NCBI GenBank assembly: GCA_958296015.1
Contig: CATQIH010000042.1
Span: 1-64,000 of the forward strand
DNA length: 64,000 nt
Direction of reading: 5' to 3'
Source of the DNA: Cyclobacteriaceae bacterium
GTDB lineage: Bacteria > Bacteroidota > Bacteroidia > Cytophagales > Cyclobacteriaceae
Shown: piece by piece, positions 53,742 to 61,330 of the stretch
Position numbering within the stretch: the first letter of the stretch is position 1
Layout of the letters: each line of letters opens with the position of its first letter
Translations under genes and position numbers: made by a program
The notes under the pieces: generated by a model
The model's input: only the letters and a program-made list of their open reading frames with translations
The model's database searches: none
Told to the model about the DNA's origin: nothing

Positions 53742-54368
53742 CTACATTTTTACCAGCTTCCAGCCTTTGGTACTCTTTTGCATGTAAGCAGACAGCGTAT
53801 CGGTGATACGGGTATTATCATAGATCTTTTTGCCTGAATCAAATAGGTAGGCTTCATTGAAAGAGGTAATGTTGATCCTTTTGATGCTGTAGCGAATCTC
53901 AGCTGCATTGTAGGCGGGTATTTCACTCACATCCACAATGCCTGTGAACTGTTCATCAAAGAGTTTGAACTGGGCTTTGTACTCCATGCCTTCCAAACGT
54001 GACGCTACAGAATCTTTACTACCTTGCTGCATATACTCAAGTGCCTGCGGGGTCAGGTGCAATATGCACAGGGGATACCTGGAGACTCTTTTCTCTTCCA
54101 CTCTACACAGCCCCTGCTCTTGCATGATTTTGTAAACTTTGGGCATGTTTTCTTTGGTGCCAATATGGGTGGCACCAAAGAAAAACTCTCTGTATTCTGT
54201 TTGCGGATGGGTTTCAGCAAGCAAACGGTGAGCTTGTCCTTCCAGTGTATTCTCATCGGGAGCTTCAAGATTTGAGTTCTCAACTGCCACTGAGGCTGAG
54301 GTGTCTTTTGAGCTGCTGCTACAGGCATAGCAGAAAAGTATTAGGAGCAGATAGGTTAGTCTATTCAT
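53742..54368 (-). CDS. hypothetical lipoprotein
   Basis: A 208-residue protein with lipobox LILFCYAC at residue 16. Serine-rich linker, then a soluble domain ending SAYMQKSTKGWKLVKM. It is five bases upstream of the small lipoprotein gene, forming a two-gene operon. No family recognised. Confidence 0.65.
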   Translation of the reverse strand: MNRLTYLLLILFCYACSSSSKDTSASVAVENSNLEAPDENTLEGQAHRLLAETHPQTEYREFFFGATHIGTKENMPKVYKIMQEQGLCRVEEKRVSRYPLCILHLTPQALEYMQQGSKDSVASRLEGMEYKAQFKLFDEQFTGIVDVSEIPAYNAAEIRYSIKRINITSFNEAYLFDSGKKIYDNTRITDTLSAYMQKSTKGWKLVKM

Positions 54369-54434
54369 GGAATAAATCTATAGTCGTGATTGCTGTTGTT
54401 TATCTGCGCAAGATAAGTTTTTTATCTTAAACAC

Positions 54435-54446
54435 ACACTATAGTGT
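54435..54446. promoter_or_regulatory. 12-bp palindrome between divergent genes
   Basis: ACACTATAGTGT lies 51 bases upstream of the XRE regulator gene and 67 bases upstream of the divergent lipoprotein operon. A natural candidate operator for the small regulator; not tested. Confidence 0.4.
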
Positions 54447-54496
54447 CTGTATTTTGATCAAACCTCGGATTAGTTTTCCATCATAACTACAGTATT

Positions 54497-54742
54497 ATGT
54501 TGGAAAGGCCATTGGCTACTTTAATTGTTAAGTTTAGAAAAGAAAGGGGTTATACGCAGGAGCGATTGGCTGAATTGGCTGAATTGCATGTCAACTATAT
54601 TTCTTTTTTAGAAAGATGCCAGCGCAAGCCTACCCTTGAGGCTGTATACAAGATATGTAAGGCACTAGACATGTCCTTAACTGACTTTATTATAAAACTT
54701 GAAGAAGAACTCACCCGTGAGGCAAAATTTAACGAATCATAA
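54497..54742 (+). CDS. XRE-type helix-turn-helix regulator
   Basis: An 81-residue protein that is essentially one HTH_3 domain (LIVKFRKERGYTQERLAELAELHVNYISFLERCQRKPTLEAVYKICKAL) with a short acidic tail. Probably controls the divergent lipoprotein genes and itself through the palindrome at 54435-54446. Confidence 0.85.
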   Translation: MLERPLATLIVKFRKERGYTQERLAELAELHVNYISFLERCQRKPTLEAVYKICKALDMSLTDFIIKLEEELTREAKFNES

Positions 54743-54835
54743 AAATTCAGGCAAGGCTACTTTATTTTATAAGAAGTTATTTTACCTTTAGGCACTGATA
54801 CAAAAAATAGTAATATAATCAACTAAACCGTAAGC

Positions 54836-55015
54836 ATGAACAGATACAAAGAAGTACAGCAGATGATGTCTTCTATAGAAGAGGATGCCAAGAAATTCTA
54901 CGAGTCAGGTAACAAAGCGGCAGGAACACGCCTGCGCAAAGCCATGATGGACCTCAAGAACTTGGCACAAGAGATTCGCAATGAAGTATCTGAGCTGAAA
55001 AAGAAGGAAGCCTAG
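54836..55015 (+). CDS. histone H1-like (Hc1-type) small protein
   Basis: A 59-residue helical, lysine-rich protein (MNRYKEVQQMMSSIEEDAKK, FYESGNKAAGTRLRKAMMDLKNLAQEIR). This is the short bacterial H1-like pattern of Bacteroidota, which binds DNA. It ends with KKKEA and TAG at 55013-55015. Confidence 0.75.
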   Translation: MNRYKEVQQMMSSIEEDAKKFYESGNKAAGTRLRKAMMDLKNLAQEIRNEVSELKKKEA

Positions 55016-55076
55016 CGCTTCCTATTGTCAAACATTTTGGCATGGAGCAGGTATCTTGAGAAAATAACAAAAACAA

Positions 55077-55355
55077 TCATTTCCTACCATTCCTTCTACG
55101 CCTGGCTTGTTCAGCCATCTTTTTGCGCATCTTTTCAGGCATGGATTGAACCTGTCTGGAGGCAAAAAATTCCTCCAACGCTTGCTGGGTTACCTCTGAC
55201 TGACTATAGCCTTCCCAGAAAGCGTAGTCATTGACCTTATCTACCAGGTCTGCTTCAATCTTCACGGCAAAATTCTTCAGAGGCTTTTCATTTTCTTCCT
55301 TACCTTGCTGCTGCATATTTCGGTGTAACCGGTTCTTCTTCATTTTTGATGACAT
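55077..55355 (-). CDS. ribbon-helix-helix-like plasmid protein
   Basis: A 92-residue basic protein: KNFAVKIEADLVDKVNDYAFWEGYSQSEVTQQALEEFF fits a ribbon-helix-helix DNA-binding domain, flanked by basic tails. It may regulate partition or transfer genes. A shorter start at MKKNRLHRN is possible. Confidence 0.6.
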   Translation of the reverse strand: MSSKMKKNRLHRNMQQQGKEENEKPLKNFAVKIEADLVDKVNDYAFWEGYSQSEVTQQALEEFFASRQVQSMPEKMRKKMAEQARRRRNGRK

Positions 55356-55369
55356 AGGAATTTTCAGTG

Positions 55370-57095
55370 GCGAGGTGGCATTAATGAGACATGAATATGA
55401 TGTCTATTCTTGCTTGGCAAGATGCTTTGGAACTTGAAGAGCTTACAATGGAGGTCCATGCCATTGACTTAAAAGTAAAATCTATCAACTCAACCGGGCA
55501 ATGTCCATTATGCAAACAGTTGTCATCCTGCATTCATAGCCAATACAGAAGAAAAATAGCTGATTTGCCATGGGCTTTAAAGTCTATGAATGTATCTCTG
55601 GCCGTTAGACGTTTTCGCTGCCAGAACCCACAGTGTAGCCAAAAGATCTTTAGTGAACGCCCGCGTGGCGTCCACTGATGTCAACGCCAGCCTATGGAAG
55701 ACGCACTGCTCTCATGCAGCACCAGTTATCCCAGATAGGATACCAATTGGGAGGACAAGCTGGTGCTCAATTAGCTACTTTTTTAGGAATGTCAGTTAGT
55801 GATACGACATTGATCAGAATCCTGAAAGCTACTGAAACCATGCCCTGTGCTACGCCTAAGGTATTAGGCGTTGATGATTGGTCTTTGAAGAAAGGCCAGT
55901 CCTACGGTACTATTCTGGTAGATTTGGAGAAACAGCAGCCTATTGAATTGCTTCCTGATCGTGAATCCGAAACGTTGGCTACTTGGCTCAAAGCCCATCC
56001 TGGAATAGAAATCATTAGCCGAGACAGGGCTAACTGTTATTCAGAAGGAGCTAAAGAAGGAGCCCCCGATGCTATACAGATTGCTGACCGTTGGCCACCG
56101 TGGCGTGGCATCTTCTTAAAAATTTAGGAGAGACATTAAAAAGAATGCTTGAAAAACATCATGCTGAATTAAGAACTGCAGCTAAAGCATTAGCTACAAA
56201 ACAGCAGCAGCAGAAGGTTGAAGATGCTCAGCCAGAAACTGTTACTGGTCCTATTGTCTCTCTTTCATCTCCTACAGCACAAAGAGCTTTGGTTTTTCAG
56301 GAAGTTAAAGCGCTTTTAGCTCAAGGTTATTCCAGTAGAGCAATTGCCAGACAGCTAAAGATTGGACGCAACTCAGTTAACAGATACAGAAATTTTGAAC
56401 AGTATCCAGCGAAGAGCCGCCCAGAGAGTCAGCAATCGACCGTACTTCCTTTTAAAGAATATCTAGCTAAGCGTTGGCAAGAGGGTGAGCGGAACATAAA
56501 GCAGTTATGGAGAGAACTAAAAAAGCAGAGTTATTCCGGCAGTGTTGGAAGCGTATACCGTTTCTTTGAAAATATCCCGAAAGATGCTGATATTGTGCCT
56601 CTGCCAGAACTGGAACCGGGCCGCCGGAGCGGTGAAAAACTGGACACCGAGGAAGGTTCAATTTCTACTCAGCAAGAATGATTCAGACATTAATGCGGAA
56701 GAACAGCACTTTCTAGATACTTTTTTTGAGCTTTGTCCTCAAGCAAGGCAGGCTCGGAGATTGGCTTTGAGCTTTCATTCCATCTTTGAGAAGAAAGATG
56801 CCAAAGCATTGCCGGATTGGATACAGCAAGCCAAAGATAGTGGCATAGCGGCACTAAAGAACTTTGCTACAGGGTTAGAAAGTGATTACGCAGCCATAGA
56901 AGCTGCCGCTACCTATCATTGGAGTAATGGTCAAGTGGAAGGGCAAGTTAACCGACTCAAGCTCATCAAAAGGCAAATGTATGGCAGAGCTGGCTTTGAA
57001 TTACTCCACAAAAGGGTAGTGCACTATCCCAACACTGGTTAGCTGCATCAAAAGTGAAGAAGAACCTATATCAGCGAAATGACTGGCACTCCTTC
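55370..57095 (+). mobile_element. decayed ISL3-type insertion sequence
   Basis: Holds a transposase gene in four frame segments. I could not identify clean terminal repeats or a target duplication, so the ends are estimates. The right end falls just before the Walker A region of the coupling protein gene, whose 5' part is missing from the left side, so a deletion or rearrangement accompanied the insertion. Confidence 0.65.
55391..57042 (+). pseudogene. ISL3 family transposase, broken by three small GC-rich insertions
   Basis: Segments read zinc-finger CPLCKQLSSCIHSQYRRKIADLPW, then TALMQHQLSQIGYQLGGQAGAQLATFLGMS, VLGVDDWSLKKGQSYGTILVDL, HLLKNLGETLKRML, and the C-terminal NGQVEGQVNRLKLIKRQMYGRAGF, all ISL3 hallmarks. 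The frame is lost at 55661-55674, 56095-56108 and 56619-56631. Deleting those 14, 14 and 13 bases rejoins the frames (for example ADRW to HLLKNL). Inactive unless rescued. Confidence 0.85.
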
Positions 57096-58480
57096 GTCCG
57101 TTTTATGCTGGGTCTGGTTCCGGAAAGACAGAATCGGTGGTACGTCCATATATGTCGCAGTTCATTGAGAAAGGTTTTTGCGGTATCTTATACGACTATA
57201 AATTTCCTACCCTTACCAATGAACTAAACACAATCCTGATTCAGCATCAAAAGAAAGCCTCTTTTCCTTTGTATGTCTTAGACTTTGAAGACCTTACCCG
57301 TTGCCACCGGGTCAATCCCATCCGTGCCGATTACATCAAAGATATCAGCTATGCAGAAGAAATAGCTACCAGCATCTATAACAACCTGGATTTAAGTTCT
57401 GTCAAACAAAGTGGCAACTTCTTCACCCGAAGTGCCATCAACTGGTTTACGGCCCTGATCTGGTTCTATAAAGTAAAACATCCTGAGCAATGCACCCTTC
57501 CGCATGTGTTCAATACAATTTTGTACCAGGATTTCCAGCATGTCTTTTCCATGCTGCTGAGTGAACCTACGTGCGGGGACTACATCCGCAGCATCGTCAC
57601 CTCCCTGGATACCAAGGCAGACCGGCAGCTGGGTGGCCAGGTGGCTTCTCTACAAAATGTGATTGCCCGATTGAATACTGCTAAACTGGCCTGGATACTT
57701 TCCGGCAATGACTTTGATTTGAACATCAACAATCCGGATAATCCCAAACTTTTATCTATCGGCATGAGTCCGCAGATACGCAAAGCACTGGTGCCGGTGA
57801 TCAGCTGTATCTTTACCGTTGCCCTACAGCAGATGAACGTAGAAGGTAAACACAAAAGCTTCCTGATGCTGGATGAAGCCACCACCCTTTACCTGGATGA
57901 TCTGGATCATATAGGTGCCGTGGCCCGTTCTAATAAAATTGCGATGGTACTCATTGCCCAGGACACCGCCATGCTGGTAGAGAAATATGGGTTGCAAAAA
58001 GCACAGACCATCATTGCCAACATGAACAATATGTACTTTGGCAGAACCAATCTTCCACAGACAGCTAAAATAATCAGTGAAACTATCGGTAAAGAAGAAC
58101 GCGAAATCATCGGTAAAAATGTGTCTATGAATTACCATCAACAAGATCATGGAAGTCTAGGGCATAACTTTGGCATACAAGATCGTCCTATCATCAAACC
58201 AGAGGAAGTGCAGACCTTGAAGAGAGGCGAGTTCGTAGGTAGAACAACGGATGAAGACCAAGCCTACTTCTATGCTCAGCTTAAAAGGAATAGATTCAGA
58301 AAAAAGTATGCAATAGAGCCTTTTGTGCAATTTATGCATAAGTCTGATGGTAGTTCTATAGAAGATAGGGATCTGATCATTGACAGAAATTTATTGCAAA
58401 TCAAAGAGGAAGTAAAAACGATTATCAACGGTTACTGCAACGTATATGGAAGCCAGACACACACATCCGAATCTGCCTAA
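57095..58480 (+). CDS. type IV coupling protein (VirD4/TraG-like), N-terminus missing
   Basis: The readable frame begins within the transposon junction, and Walker A (AGSGSGKTES) is read from 57107. The rest is a complete coupling-protein ATPase: Walker B and TraM-recognition region FLMLDEATTLYLDDLDHIGAVARSNKIAMVLIAQDT, and the C-terminal conserved part GEFVGRTTDEDQAYFYAQLK. The membrane anchor and first domain are absent. A GTG start at 57137 would lose Walker A. Probably non-functional for conjugation. Confidence 0.8.
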   Translation, partial: RPFYAGSGSGKTESVVRPYMSQFIEKGFCGILYDYKFPTLTNELNTILIQHQKKASFPLYVLDFEDLTRCHRVNPIRADYIKDISYAEEIATSIYNNLDLSSVKQSGNFFTRSAINWFTALIWFYKVKHPEQCTLPHVFNTILYQDFQHVFSMLLSEPTCGDYIRSIVTSLDTKADRQLGGQVASLQNVIARLNTAKLAWILSGNDFDLNINNPDNPKLLSIGMSPQIRKALVPVISCIFTVALQQMNVEGKHKSFLMLDEATTLYLDDLDHIGAVARSNKIAMVLIAQDTAMLVEKYGLQKAQTIIANMNNMYFGRTNLPQTAKIISETIGKEEREIIGKNVSMNYHQQDHGSLGHNFGIQDRPIIKPEEVQTLKRGEFVGRTTDEDQAYFYAQLKRNRFRKKYAIEPFVQFMHKSDGSSIEDRDLIIDRNLLQIKEEVKTIINGYCNVYGSQTHTSESA

Positions 58481-58895
58481 GGGCACCGTGGATTTGATTC
58501 AAAACATTTATAATAATGATCTGCCGTTCTCTAAAAAACTATGTTTGGCAGAAGTTATGTGGGAAGATAAGCATATGGCTTCAGTCTATGTGCATAGGAT
58601 TGAAGGTATAATATTGGCTGATACGTGCCTTAACCCTATCAAAGATTCATACGCTGTAATTGTGGATGGTGCAGCATTATTTGCTTATAATATCGGCCGG
58701 TTTCCCCAAAAGCAATTTTTCCTGTTTGACAGGCATCATTACGAGAGACTTACTACTAAGACAGATCGTTTTCATTACCTAGCATATACATGTTTGGGTG
58801 GAGATGGCTTACCGCCTGATATACTGGTGCATGTATATGATCAACATGCTAAAAAGATGTTGGAAGAAATTTATCTCAAAGAGCTTTCCCTTTAA
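58446..58895 (+). CDS. hypothetical protein downstream of the coupling protein
   Basis: A 149-residue soluble protein (NLPKGTVDLIQNIYNNDLPFSKKLCLAEVMW) overlapping the coupling protein gene by 35 bases, so it is in the same operon. No family recognised. Confidence 0.65.
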   Translation: MEARHTHPNLPKGTVDLIQNIYNNDLPFSKKLCLAEVMWEDKHMASVYVHRIEGIILADTCLNPIKDSYAVIVDGAALFAYNIGRFPQKQFFLFDRHHYERLTTKTDRFHYLAYTCLGGDGLPPDILVHVYDQHAKKMLEEIYLKELSL

Positions 58896-58905
58896 ATTGA
58901 TACAC

Positions 58906-59157
58906 ATGTTCAAACAAAAAAAGCCTATCTCTTTACTTCCGTATTTAGGGTTGGTATGTATGGCACTTATCATTCAGCTTTTTATGCCAGAAGATAAACA
59001 GTACGTGACTATTAGTTATTTGCCGGAGACGGCTACTAAACCTGTTACTTACCAGGTGCAGCATGAGGGGGTACAACGCATAGGAGACTGTATTACTTTT
59101 CAAAATAAAGAGAAAGAGGGCATTACTTTATGTGATCGTTATGAGATCAAGCCATAG
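58906..59157 (+). CDS. small membrane-anchored hypothetical protein
   Basis: An 83-residue protein from ATG 58906 (MFKQKKPISLLPYLGLVCMALIIQLFM), with one N-terminal membrane helix and a beta-rich exterior part. Follows the previous gene by 10 bases. A longer frame upstream only overlaps that gene. Confidence 0.55.
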   Translation: MFKQKKPISLLPYLGLVCMALIIQLFMPEDKQYVTISYLPETATKPVTYQVQHEGVQRIGDCITFQNKEKEGITLCDRYEIKP

Positions 59158-59277
59158 AGAAAACGGTAAATATCCATGTAATATTGCCTGTTAATATAAT
59201 TATTTAAATAACATATATAAACTTAGATTGCACGCTCATTCATAGAAAAGAGGTTCAGACATCTTAAAACAGACTCT

Positions 59278-61248
59278 ATGAAAATTATGCGTGTAAAAGA
59301 TTTATCATCTCGGCTTAGTGCAAGCATACTATTGCTTCTCTTGGTAGGTAGCGCAACAGTTACCATCGCCCAAGAAGCGACAGTCTTTCCACTACCCAGC
59401 TTTTGGCTTAAAGCTGATAAGGGTAAGATCATATCTACCACCACAAAACAGGACAGCAGTCAAACCAAAGAGCTTCAGGGACTTACACTGGATAAAACAC
59501 TTAATTTCAATCAGGTACTGGATTTTAAGGAAATTACCCCTGTTGATCTTGCCTATAGCCTGGAAGGACTTTCCGGGTTGTGTGCCATTGCCGTCTATCA
59601 GCCCGCAGACACGACAGAGCGAGGCCTGTGGAGTACCCAGCAAGGGCTTTCAAGAAATATTCTCACCACCACACAAAGCGTGCTGGGACCTGATAGCATT
59701 ATAGACACTTATCACATACCCCATACCTTGCCGGTCATCAACACTGTACAGCAAAACTGGACAGAAACTCAAGCAATAAACCCGCAAGCCTATATGCTAC
59801 TGGGAGCAGTCAGCGAAGGGCAGGATGTCAAACCTTTTAAAGGGACTATTGCGGAGTTCATGGTTTTTGATAGGGTGTTGAGTTTTTTAGAACGTTTGCA
59901 AGTAGAAACTTATCTGGCCATCAAATATGGTATTCCACTCACCATAGGTAACTACGTCAGTGCTAATCAGCAAGTGCTATGGCATCAGGAAGAAAACAAA
60001 GGCTATGCCCACAGAATAGCAGGTATTGGCAGGCAGGATGCTTACCAGTTATACCAGAAGCAAACCCTGAGTGCCCATGATACCGCTGTACAACTTACCC
60101 TTTCCTATACACCCGGATCTGGGTCAGCAACTGCATCCCGTATGCAGGACAACCATTTTCTGGTATGGGGAGATAACGATATGCCGCTCACCGATCAACC
60201 GGCACAGGGTACAGGAGAAGATGATACGATCCTGCTAGTGGTGCAACGCAAATGGCTGATGGATGTCACCGGCGCACAAGCCAGCCGTATGTCCACGCAA
60301 CTGCAGGTAAACATCCATGCGTTTCCTAAAGATTCACCAGGCTATTGGTTAGTCATAGACCGTAGTGGCCGGGGAGATTTTTCTATAGACAACCTGGAAT
60401 ATATCGTAGCGGATAGTGTCACAGACAGTACAGCGATCTATAAAAACATTCACTGGGATACAGATCAATCCGGCAGTGATGTGTTTGGGTTTGCAAGAGC
60501 CAAGTACATGATGGCTCTCATTCGCCCCATTGCAGATGTGCTATGCTCAGATCCTACACAAGGCAGTGCTAGTATCTCCGTGATGGGAGGAAGAGGACCC
60601 TATCAGTATGCATTAACTAAAGAATCAGAAAAGTTTTCAAGAAGCTGGCAGGATGCTGACAGCACCATACAAGAAGCGTTATCAGCAGGTAGTTACAATC
60701 TCATCATCAAAGATGCTGACCAGTATGAAATAAGTAGAAAGTTCTCCGTAAAAATGATAGATGCGCTCGCTGTTGATTTGGGGCCAGACCAGCAGCTACA
60801 GCAGGGGCAACAGATCAGCCTGGATGCAAGTGCCTATATCCCGGATTCAACAGAAGTAACCTATGCATGGGAGAGTAACTATGGGTATAACAGCATCGGT
60901 AGCAAGGCAACTATTACAGCATCAGGAATCTATACGGTGACCGTTACCAACCAAGCCGGTTGCCAGTTCAAAGATGAAATCATTATCTCAGGCAGCGAGC
61001 AACAAAAATTTGCCGTACTACCCAACCAGGTTCATCCGGCAGAACGCTTCACCGTCAATGTCTCACTACCCGAAGCAGGCCCTGTAGAGGTCAAGGTCTT
61101 CAATGCCAGTGGCAACTTATACCAACAAATCAAAGCAGATCACCAGGCAGAGTATCAGTTTATCCTACAGATCAACCATACCGGACTGTATATGATCAGC
61201 TTACAAACCAAAAATGGCGTAGCTGTTCAAAAAGTACTGATCTACTAA
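59278..61248 (+). CDS. secreted protein with type IX secretion C-terminal domain
   Basis: A 656-residue protein. Signal peptide at residues 12-31 (ASILLLLLVGSATVTIAQ). The region to about 230 contains the motif GTIAEFMVFDRVLSFLERLQVETYLAIKYGIPL, seen in large Bacteroidota surface proteins. Beta-sandwich and SprB/PKD-like repeats follow (SVMGGRGPYQYALTKE, VTYAWESNYGYNS). The final 80 residues form a type A sorting domain (VHPAERFTVNVSLPEAGPVEVKVFNASGNL, GLYMISLQTKNGVAVQKVLIY). Export through the type IX system supports a Bacteroidota host. It precedes the SpvB/RHS gene by 82 bases. Confidence 0.82.
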   Translation: MKIMRVKDLSSRLSASILLLLLVGSATVTIAQEATVFPLPSFWLKADKGKIISTTTKQDSSQTKELQGLTLDKTLNFNQVLDFKEITPVDLAYSLEGLSGLCAIAVYQPADTTERGLWSTQQGLSRNILTTTQSVLGPDSIIDTYHIPHTLPVINTVQQNWTETQAINPQAYMLLGAVSEGQDVKPFKGTIAEFMVFDRVLSFLERLQVETYLAIKYGIPLTIGNYVSANQQVLWHQEENKGYAHRIAGIGRQDAYQLYQKQTLSAHDTAVQLTLSYTPGSGSATASRMQDNHFLVWGDNDMPLTDQPAQGTGEDDTILLVVQRKWLMDVTGAQASRMSTQLQVNIHAFPKDSPGYWLVIDRSGRGDFSIDNLEYIVADSVTDSTAIYKNIHWDTDQSGSDVFGFARAKYMMALIRPIADVLCSDPTQGSASISVMGGRGPYQYALTKESEKFSRSWQDADSTIQEALSAGSYNLIIKDADQYEISRKFSVKMIDALAVDLGPDQQLQQGQQISLDASAYIPDSTEVTYAWESNYGYNSIGSKATITASGIYTVTVTNQAGCQFKDEIIISGSEQQKFAVLPNQVHPAERFTVNVSLPEAGPVEVKVFNASGNLYQQIKADHQAEYQFILQINHTGLYMISLQTKNGVAVQKVLIY

Positions 61249-61330
61249 GCTATTGTCATTACAAGCACACGACACCCTCACCAGATAAAATAAAAAATTC
61301 AACCGGTCATAACCGGAAAAAGCAAAAACC

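Noticed and set aside
57095..58480. Second half of the VirB4-like TraG
   Set aside because: The motifs (LDEATTLYLDDLDHIGAVARSN and the TraM-recognition region) are those of a VirD4-type coupling protein, so it does not complete the gene at 41053.
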